A stretch of DNA of 26,141 nucleotides from Planctomycetota bacterium. GTDB taxonomy: Bacteria > Planctomycetota > Planctomycetia > Pirellulales > Pirellulaceae. Location: assembly GCA_029259935.1 (NCBI GenBank), contig JAJDEH010000454.1, forward strand, positions 1 to 26,141. Direction: 5' to 3'. Shown in pieces: positions 1 to 8,155 of this stretch (the first letter of the stretch is position 1; every line of letters starts with the position of its first letter). The notes under the pieces were generated by a model, which was given only the letters and a program-made list of their open reading frames with translations, was not told the DNA's origin and did no database searches. A program made the position numbers and the translations under genes.

Positions 1-50
1 TTCAAAACAAGTTCCCGAACCTTTGACTGGTGTACTTGCAGTCGCGACAT
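1..50 (-). CDS. Partial CDS at window edge, possible transposase N-terminus
   Basis: An ATG at 50-48 on the minus strand is preceded at good spacing by AAAGGAG and opens a frame that runs off the window after 16 codons (MSRLQVHQSKVRELVL). I do not recognise the protein. The next gene upstream of the edge (DUF6807) breaks off about 80 bases away, so an insertion-sequence gene is the likeliest reading, but this is inference from position only. The fragment is too short for a family call. Confidence 0.35.
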   Translation of the reverse strand, partial: MSRLQVHQSKVRELVL

Positions 51-56
51 CTCGGA

Positions 57-82
57 CTCCTTTCCGTGATAGGCGAAAGGAG
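57..82 (-). promoter_or_regulatory. Hairpin sequestering the ribosome binding site of the edge CDS
   Basis: CTCCTTTC (57-64) and GAAAGGAG (75-82) form a perfect 8-bp inverted repeat with a 10-nt loop. On the minus-strand transcript the downstream arm contains the AAAGGAG Shine-Dalgarno sequence of the ATG at position 50, so the folded RNA would hide it. Such occlusion is known to limit expression of insertion-sequence genes from read-through transcripts. The role here is inferred. Confidence 0.4.
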
Positions 83-125
83 TGTCGCTACAATCGAAAA
101 TCCACGCTAGACCAAAAACCAGCAG

Positions 126-650
126 TTAAGCGGGGCATTGAATCAAATACCCGCCCGGACGGACAAGAAACGACAGCTTACAGATTTCAACGCACACTTG
201 GCGTTTTCCGTCTTGCGACCAGTAGAGGTTACGAACGGTGAACGAACCTCTATCATCTTCGGCCCTTGGTTCCGCTATGAAGCCGTCATGTTGGACACGT
301 GCTTTCAAACGCCAATAATCATGGCCGTCCAGATCTCCAAAGGCCATCCACAGACCGGGGTGAAACGTCGCGTGGTCGGTCGCGTCTTGGCCTTCCACCG
401 TCGGATGATTGCGGCTGACTTGGATTCCGCCGGGGGCGTGCAAGTGCGCGAAGTACGGCCGGGAGATCTTCTCGTCGCGATGAACGTAGGTCGCCAGCGG
501 GCGGTCCCCCACCCGGACGACTACCTGACGAGGTTGTACATCAAATCGCACCTCCGCCGCTTGGACGGCAAATGAGCCGACAATGGCTAAGCACGGTGCG
601 ACTAACGCCAACGGCAAGTTTTTCAAGGCGCGTCTTTCATTCGAAGGCAC
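126..650 (-). CDS. DUF6807 (PmoA-like) secreted protein, C-terminally truncated
   Basis: The 174-residue product starts with a signal peptide (hydrophobic core about residues 12-30, likely cleavage near VQAAEV). It then follows the DUF6807/PmoA-like family: an RPYFAHLHAPGG-type stretch, HPGLWMAFGDLDGHDYW near the middle, and a late strand ending GGYLI. Family members are usually about 300 residues, so roughly half is missing. The frame stops four codons after GGYLI, and neither other frame downstream resumes the family, so this looks like a real break rather than a single frameshift. The GTG start at 650 lies 6 bases beyond the stop of the ccsA gene, so it is the third gene of that operon. 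The family is common in planctomycetes next to oxidoreductases and sugar-related genes; its biochemical role is unknown. The truncated product is probably non-functional. Confidence 0.75.
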   Translation of the reverse strand: MPSNERRALKNLPLALVAPCLAIVGSFAVQAAEVRFDVQPRQVVVRVGDRPLATYVHRDEKISRPYFAHLHAPGGIQVSRNHPTVEGQDATDHATFHPGLWMAFGDLDGHDYWRLKARVQHDGFIAEPRAEDDRGSFTVRNLYWSQDGKRQVCVEICKLSFLVRPGGYLIQCPA

Positions 651-656
651 GATAGT

Positions 657-3600
657 TTAGGTGGGTTCCGCTTCGGTGGCATTTGGCGCCGCGTAGCTCC
701 ACCAAATCATCTTCGGCAGTGACCCGACCAGGATGATCGCCAATTGTGACAATACGAAGAATGCCAGGGTCCGCAACAAACCATCCGTAAAGCCGTAGGA
801 ATGCAGGCCGATGCCGAGCTGATTGACGCCGAACCAAGACCAACTTGTGACGATGTTTCCGCCAACCGCCAGCACGGCCAATCCGCGCTCTTTCACGATC
901 CCCCCCCAGCGAGCATGGAGAATCAGGGCATTCCACAAGACGATAATCAAAGCTCCATTTTCTTTCGGGTCCCAACCCCAGAAACGTCCCCAAGAATCGT
1001 CCGCCCACAGGCCGCCCAACACCGTGCCAAAGAAGCTGAAGAAGATGGAAAAACAGACCGTCCCATAAATCATCACCCCCAGCATCTTGCCCACATTCCA
1101 GCGGCCAATACGCATCGCCAGCACCGGAGTAAACATTCCCAGGGTGATGAAGACAACGCCCAGCAAGCCCGCCACGAAAGTCGTGGCGTAACCAAAAGTG
1201 ATACAAATCACATGCGTTCCCAACCAGAATTGCGTGTCGAGAACCGCCTGCATCACGCCGATGTTGTCGCCGCCGCTGGACACGATCGAGCTTAGATCGG
1301 TCGAGAGCGACTGGGCAATCAGCAGCGTTGAAAAACCGGCCAGCGCTGCCACGAAATTTCCGATGCTTTCCTTGAACAGGGCTTCCAAAACGAGGCCAAA
1401 CAAGACGCAGCCCCAACCGATAAAGATCGCCGACGAATAGAGATTCGTCACGGGCGGCCGTTCGGCGATGATGATCCGTGCCACCAAGGCAAATGTGTGG
1501 ACCGCGAAGGTCATCAGAATTATCCAAAACGCCGCGCGTGAGAACGGCCGCTGCCATCCGGCCACCAAAAACAACCACGATACCGCTGCCAAAATCGCCG
1601 CGGAGACGTAACACACCGTACAGTAGTAAAATGCCTCGCACCCATTAAAGAAAGCTTCGAATCGCGCTTTGCCCGCTTTCACTTCCTCGGACGGCAGCGA
1701 CGCCAAGGATTCTTGATAATCGGCCACTTGGCTATTGAATTCTTCCGCTTTTCCGTCGCGGTAGGCGGACAAGATATTCAGCAGAGCCACGGCCGATGCG
1801 TTTTGCTTGTCCTCTAACTCGCCCGTGCCCAGAATCGCCTCGATGTCGCCGACGAAACGGTCGATGAGTTGGGGACGACTGGAAACGATCTCTTCGCGGC
1901 TCTTGCTAAGAAATTGCTCTCGAAGTTCCGCGGGCATGGCGGCCAATTGACGCACGGCGCGCTTGTCGAGTTCCGCGGGTGATAGTGAATCATCCTGTCC
2001 TGCCATGATTTGCTTCATGGTGTTGAGCAACTCGGCTTCGGCCGCCTTTTCGACGTTCTCCTTGGTGAAAAACGCGTTCACGAATTCGGTTGCTAAATCG
2101 ACGGTCGTCGTCGCTTCGGCCTGCTTGGCCTGATCTCGAATCCAAACGCGCGAAGCGGCCACCGACATCGGAATCCACGGCTTGTCCGAAGGTGAATTCG
2201 ACGGCACAGCCAGCGGAACCACCGACTGCAGCATTTGCTCGTTGTGCGGAACCATCCCCGACAAATAGGTCGCCAGATCGGTCGATTCCTGTTTGGGATC
2301 CGGTAAGCGGAATGCTTCTCGCAGTGCGAAGTACCGCTGCAGGCGATTGTCGAGTTCAATCAACTTCTTTTGGTATTTCTCCATCGACTCGCTAGGCACT
2401 TCGCGGGCCGCCGCCAACTGTTTGCGAAACTCATCCATCTTCGGCTCGATCTCTTTAAACGAATACCGAAAACCGCGGCGGCGTTTGAGGTCCAGCGTGT
2501 CGAGTACGTCGAGGCTGGTGATGCGGAATACCTTGTGCTCGTCCGCCGCGTCCGATCCCGAGATGACGTCCAGCAACCAACGAATGGCCGGCTGACGAAC
2601 TTCGAACTCGTCGTGGTATGTTTCCCGTTCGGAAATCAACCGCAAGCTCTCCCGTGCGAGCGAGTCAAATGGTTTGACGCGGCCATGATCGGCCAGCGCC
2701 AATTTTCCGGCGGCTGTATAGTCAACTTTCCCCTTCGCCACCGACCGTGGCCGCACTTTGGAAGCAAAACACAGGGCACAAAACGCCAGCAGCAGCGCGG
2801 GCACAATCCAGCCCACCATGCCCGAGCGGTCAGGAGCTTGCACAATAGGCGCGGGCCTTTCGGGTGCGGGCTTCTTTGGCTTTCTGCTTTTGACCGGTTG
2901 CGCAGCGCCCGATTGCTGCATGGCTCGCTGCAGAGCCGCGTTTTCATCGACGACCGCCGTACCGGTGGCGTCCGACACCAATCGTCTAGTGAACCGAATG
3001 AACACCAAAATGAAGTGGACAAACAATCCGGTTGCCACGACCATGCAGCCGACATAGGGAATCATCCAACCGGTGTTCGTGACGACCTGCAACGTAGTCG
3101 TCTCCACGTTGTCGCTGCCCATGTGATAGCCGCTCTGATAAAACGTCTCGTTGCCATATCGCAACGGGTTGTTCATCCAAATGTGGACTTTGCGATCGAT
3201 GTTCTTTGAATTGTCAACAAACTGCACATCCGATGAATAGTTACGTGGCGTATTCGTGCCGGTGTAGTCATCTTTGCGGACATCGATCAGCCGCATGGAA
3301 TACGGCTTATAGGTGTGCTTGAACCGCAAGGAAACATCATAGGTCTTGTCGCCGACTGTAACTTGCTCGGGAGCCATCAGCGATTGGGTCAGCAAGTAGG
3401 TGCCATAGTTTTTTCCGCCTTCCTTTCCGGTGAATTTCACGAATGCGGAGGCAGCGTTCACTTCACCGCCGCTATCCGCGCCGCTTGCGGAACGAACATC
3501 GTCGACGGTATGGGTTTTTCCGAGTCCGGCCGTGGCGGGCGTCTTTTCCTTGCGCCGCAGTTTCCGTGGAACTTCCGTGTTCTTCAAATACTTGACGATC

Positions 3601-4829
3601 TCGATGTCAAACGGCAGTCGCCGGTCACTGATTTTCTCCTCCGCCGCCATAAACCGTGTCTGTCGGCCATTGGCGGCCAGCGGAATGACGGTCACCTGGT
3701 TTTCTTTTCCCGACGTATCGATCACCGCCAGTTCGACCGCGCGAATATCGATCGACCTATTGGTCGTCTCGCCCTCGCTCATTTGCAGGCGTTCTTCCAC
3801 CGAGTAGCGGCTGACGTAGATCTCGTTGAGCATCAGCAAGCCGACTCCCATGTGAATCAGCACGATGCCGCCGCGGTTGTTGAAAATCAAGCAACTGCCC
3901 ACCAACAGCACCAGAGCCACGGCTTCCGCTTGAATGAGCTGCCACAAGATACGCATTCCGGCGTCGCCCAGATACATCGCGTTGCCCGTGAAGTACAAAA
4001 GCGCCGTAAAGCTGGCGATCAGCAGCCAGCCCACGCCGAAGCAGATCTTGGTACGCAGCCACCCCGGCACGCTTACGATCATGTAGATCAACGCCCCTAG
4101 CAGAGCAAAACATGTCAGCGCGAGGCCTGCTTTGACCAAGATCCAGAGCATTTCCCAACTGATGAGTGCCAAGCCCTGCAATCCGCCGTTCCCGTGGCCG
4201 GCCAGGATCACGACGACTCCGAAGCCCAGGCCAAACATGAAGATCACCAGCCCCAACAGTAACCACAAACCCCGGCCTCGAATCGTGAAGCGAACCAGAT
4301 GCGCCGCCAGCAGATTGGCAAACAGAATCCAACCAATCGTCAAACCGCCGGGAAAGTAAAACCCGCGGAACATGAGCGCCGCCGCCGTCATCAAGCAGCC
4401 CGTGCAAAAGGCTCCCACGGCGATGGGAGTCCGCGTGTGCTGGGACTTAATGTTGGAAAAACAAGCCAGGCCCGCGATGATCGACAGGATACCTCCGGCA
4501 ATGCCCGCGCAGAACGAGATCCAAAACGGGCTAACATCGGGAAACCAAGCTGGCGGGGCAAAAACCGAAAGCTCTACCCAGGCGACCCACGACCGAAAGA
4601 ACAGCTCCATCACTTCCCACATATCGAGCTTGGCTTGAGCCAGCGTGCCGACCAGCACCAAGATGATGGAGAAGGCAAACATGATCACGGTGAGCCGTAG
4701 CGAGGCGACCGGTTTTAAGATGGTCTTTATGACCTGCCAAACCTCTTCCATGGCCGACATCGAGCCGTCAACCACCTGCGCTTCGACGGCCGAATCGCGG
4801 CCAGGCCTCATTGCATCGGATGCCATCAT
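657..4829 (-). CDS. ccsA: Cytochrome c biogenesis protein, ResB-CcsA fusion (System II)
   Basis: This giant membrane protein of about 1390 residues joins both System II cytochrome c assembly partners, which export haem and attach it to CXXCH apocytochromes outside the membrane. The N-terminal half is ResB-like: a first membrane helix after SLRLTV (about residue 45), several more helices, and a periplasmic segment with HIWMNNPLRYG and FYQSGY. A long soluble linker follows (about 690-1080), beginning with the GRVKPFDSLARESLR motif seen in such fusions. The C-terminal CcsA part has the tryptophan-rich haem motif WGRFWGWDPKE (about 1280-1290) and histidines in contexts resembling the family's haem ligands (VHTFALVAR near 1112, GTHVI near 1206, GLHSYGF near 1345). 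The upstream gene's TGA overlaps the first ATG (TGATG), and GGGAG lies just upstream, so translation is coupled. A start at the second ATG (4826) is equally possible. Confidence 0.93.
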   Translation of the reverse strand: MMASDAMRPGRDSAVEAQVVDGSMSAMEEVWQVIKTILKPVASLRLTVIMFAFSIILVLVGTLAQAKLDMWEVMELFFRSWVAWVELSVFAPPAWFPDVSPFWISFCAGIAGGILSIIAGLACFSNIKSQHTRTPIAVGAFCTGCLMTAAALMFRGFYFPGGLTIGWILFANLLAAHLVRFTIRGRGLWLLLGLVIFMFGLGFGVVVILAGHGNGGLQGLALISWEMLWILVKAGLALTCFALLGALIYMIVSVPGWLRTKICFGVGWLLIASFTALLYFTGNAMYLGDAGMRILWQLIQAEAVALVLLVGSCLIFNNRGGIVLIHMGVGLLMLNEIYVSRYSVEERLQMSEGETTNRSIDIRAVELAVIDTSGKENQVTVIPLAANGRQTRFMAAEEKISDRRLPFDIEIVKYLKNTEVPRKLRRKEKTPATAGLGKTHTVDDVRSASGADSGGEVNAASAFVKFTGKEGGKNYGTYLLTQSLMAPEQVTVGDKTYDVSLRFKHTYKPYSMRLIDVRKDDYTGTNTPRNYSSDVQFVDNSKNIDRKVHIWMNNPLRYGNETFYQSGYHMGSDNVETTTLQVVTNTGWMIPYVGCMVVATGLFVHFILVFIRFTRRLVSDATGTAVVDENAALQRAMQQSGAAQPVKSRKPKKPAPERPAPIVQAPDRSGMVGWIVPALLLAFCALCFASKVRPRSVAKGKVDYTAAGKLALADHGRVKPFDSLARESLRLISERETYHDEFEVRQPAIRWLLDVISGSDAADEHKVFRITSLDVLDTLDLKRRRGFRYSFKEIEPKMDEFRKQLAAAREVPSESMEKYQKKLIELDNRLQRYFALREAFRLPDPKQESTDLATYLSGMVPHNEQMLQSVVPLAVPSNSPSDKPWIPMSVAASRVWIRDQAKQAEATTTVDLATEFVNAFFTKENVEKAAEAELLNTMKQIMAGQDDSLSPAELDKRAVRQLAAMPAELREQFLSKSREEIVSSRPQLIDRFVGDIEAILGTGELEDKQNASAVALLNILSAYRDGKAEEFNSQVADYQESLASLPSEEVKAGKARFEAFFNGCEAFYYCTVCYVSAAILAAVSWLFLVAGWQRPFSRAAFWIILMTFAVHTFALVARIIIAERPPVTNLYSSAIFIGWGCVLFGLVLEALFKESIGNFVAALAGFSTLLIAQSLSTDLSSIVSSGGDNIGVMQAVLDTQFWLGTHVICITFGYATTFVAGLLGVVFITLGMFTPVLAMRIGRWNVGKMLGVMIYGTVCFSIFFSFFGTVLGGLWADDSWGRFWGWDPKENGALIIVLWNALILHARWGGIVKERGLAVLAVGGNIVTSWSWFGVNQLGIGLHSYGFTDGLLRTLAFFVLSQLAIILVGSLPKMIWWSYAAPNATEAEPT

Positions 4830-5905
4830 CAACTCCCGAAACGAACGGATTTTACAAAATTCTCAAAACTGGCTTTTTCACGAGCGGCCAGGTCTTTGTC
4901 GCCAATCAATTTGAAGAACCAAGCGTACGGTCCCTGTTCGACAATCACGCCAAAGAGCGCCTTCTGTTCGCCGATCAGGGCAACATAGTCGCCAGGCAAA
5001 CCATCGATCTGGATTTCCTTCATCTCGTCCTTCAATTGATCTTCCGTGATCTCCGCCAAGCCAAGCTGGCCACGCCAGCGATTAATGTTTGGCAGCCGCT
5101 CACCACCTGCGGCGGCCAGAGCGCTCACCGTAATCTGGATACTCTTATCACCCTCGGCAACCTCGAATGCGGCACGGCTGAAGCTGGTGCCGGCCGTCTT
5201 GTTCCAGTTCTCCGGCTTGTCGTATTCCAGTCCTTCCTGACGCTTCGGCTGCTCGACCGTTGGCCCTGGTGGCGGTCGGCGAGGACTGCTGTCCGCGTTC
5301 GGAAGTCCCGAGAAACTCGTGAAATACGCCGTCTCCCCATCCACCTCCAATTGCTCGCTATGATCCGCCAAGCTTTCGGTGTCGATTTCTGGCAGCGAAA
5401 GTTGCTTTCGCCAGCGGTTGATGTTATTCAGCAGGTAACTGGGACGCAGCAATTCATTGTCCGGCCAAGGCAGCGTGGTAATGGAGATTTCTAAAATCTC
5501 TTGTTCCGTCTGGATTTGCAAAGTTGCATAGCGCCGGAAGGTTCCCCGGTTTTGCGGGGCGTTGTCGGGTAATTGCCGCCATCCTTTAGGCAGCTTCCAC
5601 TTGGGACGCAACGACGACTCGGAAAATCGCACCGTGCCCAGAAACTTTCGAAACGCGGCGTCTTGCTCGGCAACAAACGCATCGGTTCCCGTCAACTTGA
5701 AAAACCAAGCCCGCGATCCGCGAGGTACGATGGCGGCCAACATGCGCCGCTCTTTGGGCAGCCGCGATTCAATTTGCTTGGGGACCGAGTATGTGGAAAT
5801 CTCCGCCTGTTCGCCACATCCAGCCAGTACGGCGGTGGTCAGCATGACAACGGCGAATTTGCACAAACGGCTAGAAAAACGACGTGCACATAAGATGGAA
5901 AACAC
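4829..5905 (-). CDS. Lipoprotein with duplicated domains, first gene of the ccs operon
   Basis: I do not recognise a named family. The 358-residue protein has a lipoprotein signal (hydrophobic 17-27, lipobox LAGC with Cys30), so it is probably anchored in a membrane. Two motifs each occur twice. Motif A, NINRWRxQLxLxEI followed by a DG, is at 161-190 and 273-302. Motif B, AWFFKLxGxxxxxA...FxxFxxxVRF, is at 67-94 and 328-356. The order is B-A-A-B, with a proline-rich linker at 208-220. The start is GTG at 5905; its Shine-Dalgarno is weak (AGAG). The TGA stop overlaps the ccsA start, so the product probably works with, or is made in fixed ratio to, the cytochrome c assembly machine. A direct role in haem or cytochrome handling is only inferred from position. 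Confidence 0.8.
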   Translation of the reverse strand: MFSILCARRFSSRLCKFAVVMLTTAVLAGCGEQAEISTYSVPKQIESRLPKERRMLAAIVPRGSRAWFFKLTGTDAFVAEQDAAFRKFLGTVRFSESSLRPKWKLPKGWRQLPDNAPQNRGTFRRYATLQIQTEQEILEISITTLPWPDNELLRPSYLLNNINRWRKQLSLPEIDTESLADHSEQLEVDGETAYFTSFSGLPNADSSPRRPPPGPTVEQPKRQEGLEYDKPENWNKTAGTSFSRAAFEVAEGDKSIQITVSALAAAGGERLPNINRWRGQLGLAEITEDQLKDEMKEIQIDGLPGDYVALIGEQKALFGVIVEQGPYAWFFKLIGDKDLAAREKASFENFVKSVRFGS

Positions 5906-6001
5906 GAATATGGGCTCTTTGAGAGGTGGGAGAAAGGCGGACGATTACGGGGCTCAGGCGGGCAACGAGCCCCTCGCGCGGAGAAATATCGGCTCCATCC
6001 C

Positions 6002-6032
6002 ATTATAGCGCGGGCAACGAAAAATAGTCCAA
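6002..6032 (-). promoter_or_regulatory. Sigma70-type promoter for the lipoprotein-ccsA-DUF6807 operon
   Basis: On the minus strand a perfect TATAAT lies at 6007-6002 and TTGGAC at 6032-6027, with a 19-bp spacer. The spacer is longer than the ideal 17 bp, but the -10 is exact. Transcription would begin near 5995, leaving a leader of about 90 nt before the GTG at 5905. The rest of the 308-bp gap (5906-6213) holds no gene I can support; a plus-strand promoter for the peptidase gene must also lie there but was not clear. Confidence 0.5.
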
Positions 6033-6213
6033 GGGGCTGAAGATTTAATGGCGTTATATGCCGCAATCCACCGCCCGGTTGCTCGACTTCCGTCAACACG
6101 AAGACGTCTTTCCTCTAAATTGGTACACCTCTGCCGATTTTTCTGGATAAGGTGGTTATTTTAGGTAGTCCTGTGACGTACCAAATTCTGTTTCGAATCG
6201 CGTGGAGGAGCCC

Positions 6214-7116
6214 GTGAACGACAATCCGCAGCCAAAGACTTCCGCTTTGTGTGTCCTTGCGTTGACCCTTGCCAGCATTGCCATGGCAAAGGGCGACGAG
6301 TACCCAGTCACGGCACCTCCGGACGAGTTACGACTCGACGCCATCTACAAGAAGCATGTCAGCGCCGGCGGTTACCCCGTGGTGGGTAGTGACCGGGTCA
6401 GTGACTTTGCCCTCCGCGAGGCGGCCTACCTGATCGACATGATGCTGGCCCAGCGGCCGGACGTGCGCGCGGCGATGATTCGCAGCGGCTCGCGAATGAT
6501 CGTGATGGCTCACAACGAATTCACTACCGATGTGCCGGAGCATTCCCATCTTGGCCCCAAGGACTACTGGGATGCCCGGGCCCGAGGCTTGGGCGGTTCG
6601 AAAACCGACCCGGTTTGTTCCTGCGGCGAAGAGAATCTGCTTGACTTTGAGGGCGACCCGTACGCGGCCGAGTGCATTCTGATTCATGAATTTGCCCACA
6701 ACATCCATTTGCGCGGCTTGGTGAATCTCGATCCGACCTTCGACGATCGGTTGAAGGCCTGCTATGAAAAAGCCATGGCCGACGGCTTGTGGAAGGGTAA
6801 ATACGCGTCGGTGAATCATCACGAGTATTTCGCCGAGGGGGTGCAGTCTTGGTTCAACAACAATCGGCCGCCTGATCATGACCACAACCATGTCGATACG
6901 CGCAAGGAATTGAGCGAGTACGATCTCCGCTTGGCCGCCCTCTGCAAGGAAGCCTTTGGAGACACGGAGTTGGCCTACACCAAGCCCGCGACCCGCCTTC
7001 ATGGTCATCTGAACGGGTACGATCCGAAGTCAGCCCCCTCGTTCAAGTGGCCTAAGCGATTGGACCAGGTTCGAGCCGAGATTCGTAAAAAGGCCCGCCA
7101 GCGTTCTAAAAAGTAG
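6214..7116 (+). CDS. Secreted zinc metallopeptidase-like protein (HEXXH)
   Basis: The protein of about 300 residues begins with a signal peptide (hydrophobic LCVLALTLASIAMA, likely cleavage before KGDE). The GTG at 6214 is chosen because GGAGG lies 5 bases upstream; a GTG at 6202 would place that site inside the gene. The zincin motif HEFAHNIH sits near the middle (around residues 160-168), and a later YFAEGVQSWF segment supplies a plausible glutamate as third zinc ligand, as in gluzincins. A histidine/aspartate-rich loop (DHDHNHVD) follows. I do not know the exact family or substrate. It stands alone, transcribed away from the ccs operon. The catalytic role rests on the motif only. Confidence 0.75.
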   Translation: MNDNPQPKTSALCVLALTLASIAMAKGDEYPVTAPPDELRLDAIYKKHVSAGGYPVVGSDRVSDFALREAAYLIDMMLAQRPDVRAAMIRSGSRMIVMAHNEFTTDVPEHSHLGPKDYWDARARGLGGSKTDPVCSCGEENLLDFEGDPYAAECILIHEFAHNIHLRGLVNLDPTFDDRLKACYEKAMADGLWKGKYASVNHHEYFAEGVQSWFNNNRPPDHDHNHVDTRKELSEYDLRLAALCKEAFGDTELAYTKPATRLHGHLNGYDPKSAPSFKWPKRLDQVRAEIRKKARQRSKK

Positions 7117-7305
7117 GCCAGCATCGCCGCCAACCGCACCGCCGCGCGGACCTCTTCCTGGGGCGGGACCAACCTGCTTTGCGGCTTGACGTTGCCGCGA
7201 CATTTGTTTACCAACTTGAAATGGCAATTAAAGGGACCCGCCGCGGCGAAGCCCTTCGCGACGATTACCATCTATCCCAAGGTCTATTGAAGAGGTCAAA
7301 CAACT

Positions 7306-7590
7306 GTGACTCTGCTGCACTCAGGAGGCTCTGCTCCTTACACGGACAATTGGTCCCGTGCCTTCGGCGAATCGACGAAGTCGACGGGCAAAAAACGCGC
7401 GAGTAAGAAAAAGGCTGCTAAGAAGAAATCCAAGAAGACGGCCGCCAAGCCATCCATGAAAAAGAAGGCCGCGTCGAAAAAGAAGGCCGCCAAAAAAGCC
7501 TCACCCAAAAAGAAGACCGCGAAGAAGGCGATCGCCAAGAAGACCGTCACGAGAAAGAAAACGGCGAAAAAGACAAAGAAGAAACGCTAG
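7306..7590 (+). CDS. Histone H1-like Lys/Ala-rich DNA-binding protein
   Basis: The 94-residue protein is a short N-terminal motif (TLLHSGGSAPYTDNWSRAFG) followed by about 70 residues of almost pure Lys, Ala, Thr and Ser in KKAAKK-type repeats, like the C-terminal tail of eukaryotic histone H1. Similar small basic proteins with an LHSG...Y..NW..AFG beginning are, to my knowledge, common in planctomycetes and are thought to bind and compact nucleic acid. The GTG at 7306 is the only start that keeps this N-terminal motif; AGAGG lies about 10 bases upstream. The TAG stop overlaps the GTG of the thioredoxin-like gene by one base (TAGTG), so the two are translationally coupled. Lys/Ala-rich tails are low complexity, so homology searches will be noisy. 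Confidence 0.75.
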   Translation: MTLLHSGGSAPYTDNWSRAFGESTKSTGKKRASKKKAAKKKSKKTAAKPSMKKKAASKKKAAKKASPKKKTAKKAIAKKTVTRKKTAKKTKKKR

Positions 7591-8153
7591 TGATCGATTT
7601 CGCCGCCAAGTTTGACGCCGCTCTGTCCTACCAGGACTTTCTCGATCAGCACGGCACCGACGAACAGCGCCGCCGTTGGCAGGGAGTTTATGATCGTGTG
7701 CAATTGGCCGCTGCGCAGCGCACACTACTTTCCGGATTTCAGCGCGAAATGAACGTGCTGTGCATGGCCGGCGCGTGGTGCGGCGATTGCGTCGAACAAT
7801 GCCCGATCTTGGAGCACTTCGCTTTGGCGAGCGACAACGTCCATCTCCGCTTTGTCGATCGCGACGCGGACGACGAGCTAAAGAATGAGTTGACCGTTTG
7901 TGGCGGCGCGCGGGTGCCGGCCGTCGTCTTCCTCAGCGAAGATGGCCAGCCGGTGGGCCGCTATGGCGATCGAACTCTATCCAAGTACCGGCACATGGCG
8001 GCCACGCAACTGGGGCCGTCTTGCCCCACCGGAATCTTGCCGCCCGACAGCGACTTGCTGCAAGCCGTGACCCAAGATTGGTTGAACGAGTTTGAACGAA
8101 CTCAGTTGATCCTACGCACTTCCCCCCGCTTACGTGAAAAACACGGAGACTAA
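7590..8153 (+). CDS. Thioredoxin-fold protein with WCGDC active site
   Basis: This 187-residue cytoplasmic protein (no signal peptide) has a thioredoxin-like redox centre, AWCGDC with Cys64 and Cys67, followed by another cysteine at 71. A cis-proline segment (GARVPAVVF, Pro110) lies where the fold requires it. The N-terminal 50 residues are helical and C-terminal helices extend beyond the core, as in the thioredoxin-family proteins that carry WCGDC/WCxDC. The likely role is reduction or exchange of protein disulfides; the substrate is unknown. Its GTG start overlaps the stop of the H1-like gene (TAGTG), and its TAA overlaps the start region of the SelW-like gene (TAATGATG), so three genes are read as one unit. 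Confidence 0.85.
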   Translation: MIDFAAKFDAALSYQDFLDQHGTDEQRRRWQGVYDRVQLAAAQRTLLSGFQREMNVLCMAGAWCGDCVEQCPILEHFALASDNVHLRFVDRDADDELKNELTVCGGARVPAVVFLSEDGQPVGRYGDRTLSKYRHMAATQLGPSCPTGILPPDSDLLQAVTQDWLNEFERTQLILRTSPRLREKHGD

Positions 8154-8155
8154 TG

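Noticed and set aside
637..1641. 334-codon minus-strand frame overlapping ccsA
   Set aside because: It is an out-of-frame shadow of the CcsA domain, rich in Arg/Gly with no family feature, while the other frame has the WGWDPKE motif and membrane helices.
2370..4100. Long plus-strand frames (2370-3209 and 3315-4100) opposite ccsA
   Set aside because: Antisense to a well-supported gene, with no recognisable domain or signal.
657..4829. Two separate genes (resB and ccsA) fused by a sequencing error
   Set aside because: The frame is continuous through a conserved linker beginning GRVKPFDSLARESLR, and such fusions are known in related bacteria.
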